From the NCBI GenBank assembly GCA_900769075.1, contig CAAGFE010000103.1, positions 1-50,545 of the forward strand: DNA of 50,545 nt, written 5' to 3'. The notes beneath the pieces were generated by a model, which worked only from the letters and a program-made list of their open reading frames with translations, was not told where the DNA came from and made no database searches. Positions 41,044 to 48,869 of this stretch are shown here, in pieces (within the stretch, counting starts at the first letter, position 1; every line of letters starts with the position of its first letter). The DNA is from Clostridia bacterium (lineage in GTDB: Bacteria; Bacillota; Clostridia; Christensenellales; Aristaeellaceae). The position numbers were made by a program, and so were the translations under genes.

Positions 41044-41087
41044 TGGCACGGAAGCTCAACCAGATTGGTCGGTGTCCGTGCCATTTT
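41044..41087 (+). terminator. Terminator of the ABC importer operon
   Basis: TGGCACGGA and TCCGTGCCA pair perfectly and are followed by TTTTG. Confidence 0.87.
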
Positions 41088-41157
41088 GATTGGGGAAAAG
41101 CGCTTTGAGCCAGCTCCCTTTTGTGAGGCTGACCCCTCAGCGTGCGAAATCGGGCGC

Positions 41158-41196
41158 AAAAAAGCGCAGCATGCTTTGTCGGAAAGCATGCTGCGC
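41158..41196 (-). terminator. Terminator of the exported TlpA-like gene
   Basis: GCGCAGCATGCTTT and AAAGCATGCTGCGC pair perfectly around a five-base loop, with TTTTTT following on the minus strand. It may also stop read-through from the importer operon. Confidence 0.9.
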
Positions 41197-41205
41197 GGGA
41201 AAGGC

Positions 41206-42966
41206 TTACTGCCTGGTCAGGCTGAAGACGAACTCGCCGCCCTCAACTGGGGCAACGGTGATGGTTGTCGTGTCGCCCGCATAGCCGGCGGGAATCCTGA
41301 GGGTGTGAAGCTCCCAGGGGTAAGGCGCGAGGGTGAAGGCGCATACGCCATTTTCATCGGACGCAAAGACCTGGCAGGTTTCGTCATTGCAGACCTGGAG
41401 CAGCACGCCCGTCACGGCGTTGCCGTCCTGATCGACGTATCTGACGGTGTATGCCGCCTCGGTGACCGCCGCGGCAGTCTCCTCGGGCTGAGTCTCGGTG
41501 CCGGGCACCGTGCCGTCAAGATACCTCCAGGTGCCCAGGGCGTATTCGGTCACAAAGGCGTTGACGTTCTCCTCGTTGCGGAAGTAGACGGTTATCACCA
41601 TGTCCTCGCCGGTGGGATCCAAAGCCAGGAGCACATAGGCATAGGAGTAGCCGGTGGTTTCCATCGCGTCAACGCCGGTGGAAAAGGCATAGGTGCCATC
41701 CTTCAGGACGGAAGTCAAGGCAATGGATTGATCGTCGTAGAAGCAGTAGACGAAGGCGCCCTCGGGATCAACGTCCTCGGTCAGCGCGGCGTGGAAGGTG
41801 ACGGTGTCATCGTTGATGATGAAGTAGGCAGTTGCCGGGCCGAAGACGTTCATCAGCAGACCGTTGTCATCGGAGATCAGGATTTCCTTCGCGCCATCGT
41901 TGGCAACGAGCAGGGCGTTTTTGTCTGCGATGGGGTACGCGGGGTTCGCAGCCAGGGCAGCAGCGGCTTCATCGCCGGATACGACAGCCACCGTGTCCAC
42001 CCACACGGTATCCTCGCCCCCGCCGGTCATTGCGTTCTTCACATAGGATAGCGTCACGGTGGATACGCCGTCGGTTTCCACCGGGATGGCATAGGTCATC
42101 CAGTCGTGCTCGCCGCCGAAAACCTTCACCGCTTCGCCGTTGACGGCGATGGTCAGCAGGTCGCAGGCCGCTTCGGTAGAGGTCTTGAAGGTCACGACGA
42201 TCGCGTCCCCGGCCTTCGCGTCGGCGGAAACGGTCACCTGTGCGGTGGTGCCGTCCTGGGCCGCGTTGGTGGAAGCGACCACGGTGCGCCCGTCCTTCTC
42301 GGTCACGACCATGGGCCAAACGTATTCCTCCGTGGGGTTCACGGCATCGGCAGTGCCCAGTGCGGCGGCCAGATCAGCCGGCGCGCAGGGCGCCACGGTG
42401 GGCTTCATGGGCGGCACTTCGGTCAGCGTCACGGACTCGGTGTACGCTTCGCCCAGGAACGCGTCGAACAGGCGGGTGAAGGAGCCGACGTCCGGCATCG
42501 AGCCGGCCTCCCAGAAGCAGATCGTGCCGAAACGGTCGATCATGATGCTGGTGGGGATGGCGGAAACCTCGAACCTTTCCGCCAGACCGACGGTATCCTG
42601 CGCCACCGGGAAGGTCATGCCCATCTCCGCGGCGAAATCAGCCAGCACATCGGCGGTGTCAGTGGGTTCGATGGACAGGGCAATGATTTCCACCCGGTCG
42701 GAGTACTGCTTGTACGCTTCCTCCATGAAGGGAAATTCGTTCCGGCAGGGGCCGCACCAGGTGGCCCAGATGTTGATCAGGACGGCTTCCTTCTCCTGGA
42801 GCACCTCGGAGAGGGTGACGGTCCTGCCGTCGTAGGTGGTGACGGTGAAATCGTCAATCTTCCCGCCCAGCTTATACGTCCCGGGCGCTTCCGCCGCGCA
42901 GGCCAGGCAGACAGTACAGAGCATGCAGGCCATGAGCATGGCGACGATGCGTTTGAAACGTTTCAT
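41206..42966 (-). CDS. Exported multidomain protein with an N-terminal TlpA-like thioredoxin domain
   Basis: The 586-residue protein has a signal peptide (about 1-25) with several cysteines (ACMLCTVCLACAA), possibly a lipoprotein but with a poor lipobox. The TlpA-type domain (about 32-175) contains NIWATWCGPCRNEFPF with a redox CXXC (C71, C74) and the cis-proline AIPTSIM. A beta-rich region of about 300 residues follows (about 210-505) and holds two or three carbohydrate-binding or Ig-like modules that I cannot name with confidence. The end (about 520-580, YTVRYVDQDGNAVTGVLLQV) is a SpaA or transthyretin-like domain. AAGGAGG lies 8 bases before the ATG at 42966. It is divergent from the redox genes at 43154-45470. 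Confidence 0.88.
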   Translation of the reverse strand: MKRFKRIVAMLMACMLCTVCLACAAEAPGTYKLGGKIDDFTVTTYDGRTVTLSEVLQEKEAVLINIWATWCGPCRNEFPFMEEAYKQYSDRVEIIALSIEPTDTADVLADFAAEMGMTFPVAQDTVGLAERFEVSAIPTSIMIDRFGTICFWEAGSMPDVGSFTRLFDAFLGEAYTESVTLTEVPPMKPTVAPCAPADLAAALGTADAVNPTEEYVWPMVVTEKDGRTVVASTNAAQDGTTAQVTVSADAKAGDAIVVTFKTSTEAACDLLTIAVNGEAVKVFGGEHDWMTYAIPVETDGVSTVTLSYVKNAMTGGGEDTVWVDTVAVVSGDEAAAALAANPAYPIADKNALLVANDGAKEILISDDNGLLMNVFGPATAYFIINDDTVTFHAALTEDVDPEGAFVYCFYDDQSIALTSVLKDGTYAFSTGVDAMETTGYSYAYVLLALDPTGEDMVITVYFRNEENVNAFVTEYALGTWRYLDGTVPGTETQPEETAAAVTEAAYTVRYVDQDGNAVTGVLLQVCNDETCQVFASDENGVCAFTLAPYPWELHTLRIPAGYAGDTTTITVAPVEGGEFVFSLTRQ

Positions 42967-43001
42967 AACAACGACCTCCTTGCAGATCTGGGGTTGCTTC
43001 A

Positions 43002-43030
43002 ATTATAGGAACTGAATCTCCTGCTGTCAA
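43002..43030 (-). promoter_or_regulatory. Perfect sigma-A promoter of the exported TlpA-like gene
   Basis: TTGACA (43025-43030) and TATAAT (43002-43007) are perfect consensus hexamers 17 bases apart on the minus strand. Confidence 0.92.
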
Positions 43031-43081
43031 GGAGGTCGCCCCGGGTATCGGTGCACTTTTGCTGCATCCGGCGCAAGCCTC

Positions 43082-43110
43082 TTGTTGCGGCGGAAGCACT
43101 GTGATATAAT
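43082..43110 (+). promoter_or_regulatory. Sigma-A promoter of the membrane redox operon
   Basis: TTGTTG (43082-43087) and TATAAT (43105-43110) are 17 bases apart. Confidence 0.82.
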
Positions 43111-43153
43111 GACTCCAGCTTTCGGGCAAAAACGGAGGATGGAAGGATCAACC

Positions 43154-43915
43154 ATGAGCAAACTCCTGGCATGGCTGCGCTGCCTGACGGCACTGGCCAC
43201 GTTGATGCTGGCAGCTGCCCTGTGCTGGCAGTGCATCGATATTTATCTGACGGGCAACCGGCCGGAAAACCTGGATGAATCCGGCGTGCATATCGCGCAG
43301 GTCTATACCGCGCAGGAGGTGGGGAGCCGCCTTGGAGCGCTGGCCTGGCCCGCCGCCGGATATGTGCTGCTGATCGGCGTTACGGCGGCGGTGAGCACCC
43401 GAGTTCCGTCCAAGCAGACGCATGCCGCCCTGACGGCGGAATCCCGTCTCCGCCTGATGAAACGGAGCATCGAGCTCCTGCCCGCAGCGGCGGCACGGGA
43501 GGAAAAGCTCCGCCGCCATGTGAAGATTGGCGCCGGCGCCGTGGTGCTGGGCTGTATCGGAGCCTGCGCCGCGTATCTGCTGGACGACAGAAATTTCGAG
43601 TCCTGGGCGCTGGAAACGGTCATGGGCCGCATGCTGGCGCATCTCCTGCCCTGGCTTCTCCTGGGCTTTGCTGCCGCATATGCCGCGATGAGCATCTGCG
43701 ATCACAGCATGGCGCGGGAGAGCGGGCAGCTCAAGGGCGAACCGACAGGCGCAGCCCATCCCGCCCGGGAGAGGCGTATGCCTGTGAATATCCTGCGGAT
43801 TGTCCTGTTCGGGGCGGCCGTCCTGTTCATCGTGCTGGGTGTGATGAACGGCGGCCTCTATGACGTATTGGTCAAGGCCATCAATATCTGCACGGAGTGC
43901 ATCGGTCTTGGCTAA
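43154..43915 (+). CDS. Membrane protein with a C-terminal CD1871A-type CXXC tail
   Basis: The 253-residue protein has about five membrane segments (8-27, 63-82, 126-145, 160-182, 213-233). Its last part, about residues 232-253 (NGGLYDVLVKAINICTECIG), matches the CD1871A family, a short clostridial peptide ending in a CXXC motif (C246, C249). Here this tail is joined to a larger membrane protein. Two more cysteines sit in the first helix (C24, C27), also spaced CXXC (CWQC). The gene is followed directly by the NapH-TlpA fusion, so it probably passes thiol electrons across the membrane or anchors that protein. An AAGG-type site lies 7 bases before the ATG. Confidence 0.82.
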   Translation: MSKLLAWLRCLTALATLMLAAALCWQCIDIYLTGNRPENLDESGVHIAQVYTAQEVGSRLGALAWPAAGYVLLIGVTAAVSTRVPSKQTHAALTAESRLRLMKRSIELLPAAAAREEKLRRHVKIGAGAVVLGCIGACAAYLLDDRNFESWALETVMGRMLAHLLPWLLLGFAAAYAAMSICDHSMARESGQLKGEPTGAAHPARERRMPVNILRIVLFGAAVLFIVLGVMNGGLYDVLVKAINICTECIGLG

Positions 43916-43919
43916 AACC

Positions 43920-45470
43920 ATGGCTTGGCTGAAGCGTCACCTGCCCACCCAGCGCAGGCTCATCCAGCTGTACGCTGCCCTTTTGTACAACGCCCATCTC
44001 AAGGGCTTCATCACCGGCAACATCTACACCGGCAAGGCCAAGGCGCTTTGTCTGCCCGGCTTCAACTGCTATTCCTGCCCCGGCGCGGTGGGCGCATGTC
44101 CGCTGGGGGCGCTGCAGAATGCCCTGGCATCCTCCGGAAATCGCATGCCCGCCTATGTGCTGGGCATCCTGATGCTCTTCGGGCTGACGCTGGGGCGCAC
44201 CATCTGCGGCTTCCTCTGCCCGGTGGGGCTTGTGCAGGAGCTGGTGCACAAAATCCCCACGCCCAAGGTGAAGAAGGGCCGCCTGACCCGGGTGCTGAGC
44301 TGGCTGAAATACGTCATCCTGGCGGTCTTTGTCCTCATCATCCCGCTGTGGTATGCCCTGCAGAAGTACCCCGTGCCAGCCTTCTGCAAGTACATCTGTC
44401 CGGTCGGAACCGCCGAGGGCGCCGTCGGCCTCCTGTCCAATCCGGCCCATGGGGACAAATTCTCCATGCTCGGCATCCTCTTCACGCGGAAGTTCGTCAT
44501 TCTCATCCTGCTGGTCGTCGCCTGCGTGTTCATCTACCGGGCCTTCTGCCGGTTCCTGTGCCCGCTGGGTGCGATTTACGGCCTGTTCGCAAAGGTCGCC
44601 CTGGTCGGGGTGCGGGTGGAGAAGCCCAGCTGCACCGAATGCGGCCGGTGTGTGAGCCGCTGCGGGATGGACATCCGCCATGTGGGGGATCATGAGTGCA
44701 TCCATTGCGGCGAGTGCATCGAGGTCTGCCCCACAAAGGCCATTTCCTTCCGGGCCGGGAAGATCATCCTCCACGGTCCCCAGCTTGACGCTGCCCCGAC
44801 CTCTTTTCAGCAGAAACGCAAGCGTCACCGCCGCGTGATCTGGGGTCTTGCGCTGCTGCTGATGGCGGGCGCGCTGGTGTATTTCAACCTGCCTGACGCT
44901 GACACACAGGTTGCGGAGCCGCTTCCCGTGGAGGACAGCGTCCCCGTGGGGAAGGAGGTTGGCATGCTGGCGCCGGACCTCAGCATCCCCCTGATCGGCA
45001 CGGGCGATTCCTTCACCCTCAGCGAACATCGGGGGCAGGTGGTGATTGTCAATTTCTGGGCCACCTGGTGCACGCCCTGCTGCCAGGAGCTGCCCTGTTT
45101 TGATCAGCTGCTGCGCACCTACCCGGCGGAGGCTGCCATCGTGGCGATCCACTCCGAGCTGGTGACGGATGATGTGACCGGCTATCTGGCCAACTATGAT
45201 TATCAGCTTCCCTTTGCGCTGGACGAAACCGGCGATGTGATCGCGGCGTTCGGCGGCTCGACCATGCTGCCCCAGACCATCGTGATCGACGCGGAAGGGA
45301 TCATCACCTATAACGCCGTGGGCTCGGTGACCTACGCCAAGCTGGAGAATCTGCTGCGCGAAGCCCAGCGCGGTGTGCCTGGGGACGTTGACAGGCCCAT
45401 GCCTGCGGATGCGCCCCCGGCGGAGGTGAAATCACCCACGCAAGTGGCTGTCCCCGGGCTCAAAAGGTGA
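43920..45470 (+). CDS. NapH-like 4Fe-4S membrane protein fused to a TlpA-type thioredoxin domain
   Basis: The 516-residue protein joins a NapH/CcoG-type membrane ferredoxin to a redoxin. The first part (1 to about 300) has membrane helices with the conserved CxxxCP motifs CGFLCPVGLVQE, CKYICPVG and CRFLCPLGAIYG, then two 4Fe-4S motifs (CTECGRCVSRC at 238-248 and CIHCGECIEVC at 260-270). A further helix (306-324) leads to a TlpA-like domain on the outer side (about 345-490), with WATWCTPCCQE (C384, C387) and cis-proline MLPQT (P451). Electrons may run from a cytoplasmic donor through the clusters to the outside thioredoxin. The start is the ATG at 43920, with a TTG at 43908 also possible. Confidence 0.9.
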   Translation: MAWLKRHLPTQRRLIQLYAALLYNAHLKGFITGNIYTGKAKALCLPGFNCYSCPGAVGACPLGALQNALASSGNRMPAYVLGILMLFGLTLGRTICGFLCPVGLVQELVHKIPTPKVKKGRLTRVLSWLKYVILAVFVLIIPLWYALQKYPVPAFCKYICPVGTAEGAVGLLSNPAHGDKFSMLGILFTRKFVILILLVVACVFIYRAFCRFLCPLGAIYGLFAKVALVGVRVEKPSCTECGRCVSRCGMDIRHVGDHECIHCGECIEVCPTKAISFRAGKIILHGPQLDAAPTSFQQKRKRHRRVIWGLALLLMAGALVYFNLPDADTQVAEPLPVEDSVPVGKEVGMLAPDLSIPLIGTGDSFTLSEHRGQVVIVNFWATWCTPCCQELPCFDQLLRTYPAEAAIVAIHSELVTDDVTGYLANYDYQLPFALDETGDVIAAFGGSTMLPQTIVIDAEGIITYNAVGSVTYAKLENLLREAQRGVPGDVDRPMPADAPPAEVKSPTQVAVPGLKR

Positions 45471-45481
45471 TCCCGGACGCC

Positions 45482-45510
45482 TTGACATTTCCTGCGGGGA
45501 AGCCTATACT
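45482..45510 (+). promoter_or_regulatory. Sigma-A promoter of the GH31 gene
   Basis: TTGACA (45482-45487) and TATACT (45505-45510) are 17 bases apart. Confidence 0.87.
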
Positions 45511-45579
45511 GTCCCGGAAAGGGCATGGGGCTGACAAGCCGGATTGCCCCGAAATCAAGAGAAAACGGAGATACAGCCT

Positions 45580-48030
45580 ATGAAGACGGAACGCAATCAG
45601 CTGCCGGAATATCTGCGGGCCCGCGTGGACGCCGCGCCCCGGGCGGAAAGCATCGTCCTCTGCGATGATGTCCGCCTGACGGTGATCACCCCCTGCCTGG
45701 TGAGAATCGAGCAGGGCGCATGGACGGATGACGCGACCATGACGGTGATCTGCCGGAATTTCGGCACCTGCATCCCGGAAACGGAGCGGGCAGGGGACAC
45801 AACCATCGTCCGCACGGGCATGCTGGAAATCCGCTGTCAGGCAGGGGTGCCGCTGGCGCAGGGCCTGACCATCCGCCGGCTGCATGCCCCGGCCTTCCTC
45901 TGGCACTATGGGGAGAAGCCGCTGCAGAACCTGGGCGGCACCACCTCCACCCTGGACGGTGTGGACGGCGCATGTCCCCTGGAGGACGGCGTGTGCTCGG
46001 TGGATGGCTTTGCCGTCCTGGATGACAGCCAGACCCCGCTCCTGCTGCCGGATGGCTGGTTCTCCCCCCGCAAGCCCGGAACGGATGTGTATTTCTTCGG
46101 CTACGGGCATGATTACACGGCGTGCGTGCAGGATTATTACCGCCTGACCGGCACGCCCGACCTGCTGCCCGCCTTTGCGCTGGGCAACTGGTGGAGCCGC
46201 TATCATGCCTACACGGAGGAGGAGTACCTGTCGCTGATGGATCAGTTCCAGGCGCATGATGTGCCCCTGAGCGTGGGCATCGTGGACATGGACTGGCACC
46301 TGACCCGGGGCGAAAACCGTACCTACGACGAGGGCTGGACGGGCTACACCTGGAATGAGGAGCTCTTTCCGGATTACAGGCGTTTCCTCAAGGGATTGCA
46401 CGAGCGCGGATTGCGTACCGCGCTGAACCTCCATCCGGCCCTGGGCGTGCGCAGCTATGAAAAGCAATATGCCGACATGGCCCGGGCCATGGGGGCGGAT
46501 CCCGCGTCGGGCAGGACGATTCCCTTCAATTGCCTGAATCCGCAATTCCTCAGGGCGTACTTTGAGGTGCTGCACTTCCCCTATGAGCAGGATGGGGTGG
46601 ACTTCTGGTGGATGGATTGGCAGCAGGGCGGTGATTACGCCAAAATCGTCGGCGAAGGCTACCGGCCCTGCGGGCTGGAGTGCATCAACCCGCTGAAGAT
46701 GCTCAACCATATGCATTACCTGGCCTCCCGGCGCGGTGGCAAGCGCGGGATGATCTTCTCCCGCTTCAGCGGTTACGGCAGTCAGAGGTATCCCATTGGC
46801 TTTTCCGGCGATACCTTCATCACCTGGGACAGCCTGCGCTTCCAGCCCTATTTCACCGTCACGGCCTCCAATGTGGGCTATGGCTGGTGGAGCCACGACA
46901 TCGGCGGACACATGGGCGGCGTCCGGGATGATGAGCTGACCGCCCGGTGGATTCAGTTCGGCGTGTTTTCGCCCATCTTCCGCCTGCACAGCAGCAACAG
47001 CATTTTCCTGGGCCGCGAGCCCTGGCGATACAACAAACGGGCCGAACTGGTGATGGAGCGCTTTATGCGTCTGCGCCATCAGCTGTTCCCGTACCTGTAT
47101 ACCATGAATCACCGCAACTGGGCGGAGCTGCTCCCCCTGATGCGCCCCCTGTACCATGTGCATCCCGAGTGCTCCGAGGCCTACCGGGTGCGCAATGAAT
47201 ACTGGTTCGGCAGCGAGGTGATCGTCGCACCCGTCACGGATCCTGCCGATAGCAGCGACCTGGCGCCGGCGGAGGTGTGGCTGCCCGAGGGGGTCTGGAC
47301 GGACGCCTTCACCGGCTATATCTACCGCGGCGGCCGGACCCTGCGGTGCTTCCGTCACCTGGAGGAGATGCCGGTGTTCATGAAGGCCGGCGCGCTGATT
47401 CCCATGCAGGCCCACGTTCCCCAAAGCCGCAGACTGGGCGGCGCGGCACAGATGGCGCTGTTCGTGGCGCCGGGCGCGTCCGGCAGCTTCACCCTGTATG
47501 AGGACGACGGAGAGAGCCTGGCCTACACGGAGGGCGCAAGCTGCACGACGATGCTGTCCCTGGCCTGGCAGGAAAGCGAGGCCACGCTGACCATCGCGCC
47601 CGCCCAGGGCGATCTGCGCCTGATTCCTGCCCATCGCCGGTGGGAGCTGCATTTCCGCGGTTTCCGCAGGGGCTGCACCTTCTGCGTGAACGGGCAGGCA
47701 GCCCAGTCGGCCTATGACCCGCAAACCAATACCTATACGCTGAAGCTGGACGAGGTGCCCGCCGCAGCGGGCGTCATGGTAACCGTCCGCCACGAGAGCG
47801 CGCTGATGCACGACAACAGCGATTGCCTCGAACGAGCCACGGACGCCATCACCCGGGCACAGAATTCCCAGCGCGCCAAGGGACAGCTGATGCACAAGTG
47901 CGAAGAAGCGCTCCGTCGCGCAGCCGTTGGCGAGCCGAAAATGACGCTCTACGACCTGACCGGCGATGGGGAAGCATATCTGGGCGGGTATCTGTACGAG
48001 CTACTGGACCAGGTCGATGCGGTGCGGTGA
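45580..48030 (+). CDS. GH31 family alpha-glycosidase
   Basis: This is predicted to cleave alpha-linked sugars such as alpha-glucosides or alpha-xylosides. The 816-residue protein has the GH31 N-terminal sandwich, a barrel with the catalytic nucleophile in DFWWMDW (D346) and the acid/base in FSGDTFITW (D411), and the C-terminal sandwich with LPEGVWTDAF and MPVFMKAGALIP. An extra tail of about 60 residues ends the protein. No signal peptide is seen, so it acts in the cytoplasm. CGGAG lies 9 bases before the ATG at 45580. It has its own promoter. Substrate is not clear from sequence; the family also covers lyases and transferases. Confidence 0.93.
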   Translation: MKTERNQLPEYLRARVDAAPRAESIVLCDDVRLTVITPCLVRIEQGAWTDDATMTVICRNFGTCIPETERAGDTTIVRTGMLEIRCQAGVPLAQGLTIRRLHAPAFLWHYGEKPLQNLGGTTSTLDGVDGACPLEDGVCSVDGFAVLDDSQTPLLLPDGWFSPRKPGTDVYFFGYGHDYTACVQDYYRLTGTPDLLPAFALGNWWSRYHAYTEEEYLSLMDQFQAHDVPLSVGIVDMDWHLTRGENRTYDEGWTGYTWNEELFPDYRRFLKGLHERGLRTALNLHPALGVRSYEKQYADMARAMGADPASGRTIPFNCLNPQFLRAYFEVLHFPYEQDGVDFWWMDWQQGGDYAKIVGEGYRPCGLECINPLKMLNHMHYLASRRGGKRGMIFSRFSGYGSQRYPIGFSGDTFITWDSLRFQPYFTVTASNVGYGWWSHDIGGHMGGVRDDELTARWIQFGVFSPIFRLHSSNSIFLGREPWRYNKRAELVMERFMRLRHQLFPYLYTMNHRNWAELLPLMRPLYHVHPECSEAYRVRNEYWFGSEVIVAPVTDPADSSDLAPAEVWLPEGVWTDAFTGYIYRGGRTLRCFRHLEEMPVFMKAGALIPMQAHVPQSRRLGGAAQMALFVAPGASGSFTLYEDDGESLAYTEGASCTTMLSLAWQESEATLTIAPAQGDLRLIPAHRRWELHFRGFRRGCTFCVNGQAAQSAYDPQTNTYTLKLDEVPAAAGVMVTVRHESALMHDNSDCLERATDAITRAQNSQRAKGQLMHKCEEALRRAAVGEPKMTLYDLTGDGEAYLGGYLYELLDQVDAVR

Positions 48031-48119
48031 GCAGAATGAAGGCTGTCCTGCTTCGTGAAGCCGGACAACGCTGCCCACGCCTCGCCATGAACCGTGATCA
48101 CATATCAATTGAACTGAAA

Positions 48120-48175
48120 AGGACCTGTTATTTCGAGGATATGTTATTTCCTCCGGAATGCAGGTCCTCTTTTTG
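48120..48175 (+). terminator. Terminator after the GH31 gene
   Basis: AGGACCTG and CAGGTCCT pair perfectly at the base and enclose an inner stem (GAGGA with TCCTC); TTTTT follows. Confidence 0.82.
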
Positions 48176-48349
48176 GTACTCCACCAGCACAGAATTGACG
48201 CTGATGGGTGTTGCCCCCGCCGTGATCATCGACATCATAGGAAATGATAGTAATTTGGCAGGAGTAAAGATGCGACCACATAAATGCGGTAGATCATTTT
48301 ACCGTTTTGCCCATTCCACCATCCCTGTATCACCCCGGCATATGGACAC
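48176..48349. other. Short gene-free stretch
   Basis: This lies between the GH31 terminator and the tRNA-Ser terminator. I see no gene, promoter pair or clear repeat in it. Confidence 0.5.
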
Positions 48350-48391
48350 AAAAAACGGCCGCAACCCCAGCAAATACGCGGGTTTGCGGCC
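48350..48391 (-). terminator. Terminator of the tRNA-Ser pair
   Basis: On the minus strand GGCCGCAAACC and GGTTGCGGCC pair nearly perfectly and are followed by TTTTTT. Confidence 0.92.
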
Positions 48392-48394
48392 ATT

Positions 48395-48486
48395 TGGCGC
48401 AGATGGAGAGATTCGAACTCTCGCACCGGTTATCCCAGTCTACTCCCTTAGCAGGGGAGCCCCTTGAGCCACTTGGGTACATCTGC
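48395..48486 (-). tRNA. tRNA-Ser (anticodon GCT)
   Basis: The minus strand has acceptor GCAGATG/CATCTGC, anticodon arm with CTGCTAA (GCT), a long variable arm as in all tRNA-Ser, the T-arm AGAGTTCGAATCTCT, discriminator G and an encoded CCA. Confidence 0.96.
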
Positions 48487-48523
48487 TTATGAAGCTGTTC
48501 CAGCGATGCGGCTCAAGCAAAGC

Positions 48524-48612
48524 TGGCGGAGAGAGAGGGATTCGAACCCCCGGTGCCTTTCGACATCACTGGTTTTCAAGACCAGCGCCATCAACCGCTC
48601 GGCCATCTCTCC
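48524..48612 (-). tRNA. tRNA-Ser (anticodon TGA)
   Basis: The minus strand has acceptor GGAGAGA/TCTCTCC, D-arm GGCCGAGCGGTTGATGGC, anticodon arm CTGGT-CTTGAAA-ACCAG with TGA, a long variable arm, T-arm with GGTTCGAATCC, and an encoded CCA. It stands 37 bases upstream of tRNA-Ser GCT. Confidence 0.97.
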
Positions 48613-48630
48613 ACAGGAACCAGCCTTGAT

Positions 48631-48659
48631 ATTATAACATGGGGGATCCTCTTCGTCAA
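48631..48659 (-). promoter_or_regulatory. Sigma-A promoter of the tRNA-Ser pair
   Basis: TTGACG (48654-48659) and TATAAT (48631-48636) are 17 bases apart on the minus strand. Confidence 0.9.
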
Positions 48660-48789
48660 GCCCCAAACCAAAAGAATTTGCATTTCCAGGTGTCAGCCCA
48701 GGGCTGACCTGGTTCCACAAAAAAGGCGGAGCAACCGATGAAGCATTGCGTACCCTTTGCTCACTTATGCCCAAACCTTGCGCCACCCC

Positions 48790-48818
48790 TTGACGAGCGG
48801 GATATTTCCATGTATTAT
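48790..48818 (+). promoter_or_regulatory. Sigma-A promoter of the xylulokinase-type gene
   Basis: TTGACG (48790-48795) and TATTAT (48813-48818) are 17 bases apart, 51 bases before the GTG start. Confidence 0.83.
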
Positions 48819-48869
48819 TGTAGGCGGAAAACTACCCGTTCAACCAAATACAGAGAGGAGCTGTTCCTT

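Noticed and set aside
38884..41049. A 721-codon frame opposite the fused ATPase
   Set aside because: It mirrors the codon bias of the ATPase gene, whose Walker and signature motifs are intact on the plus strand.
48235..48786. Short frames overlapping the tRNA-Ser genes
   Set aside because: They contain translated tRNA antisense sequence, a common false call.
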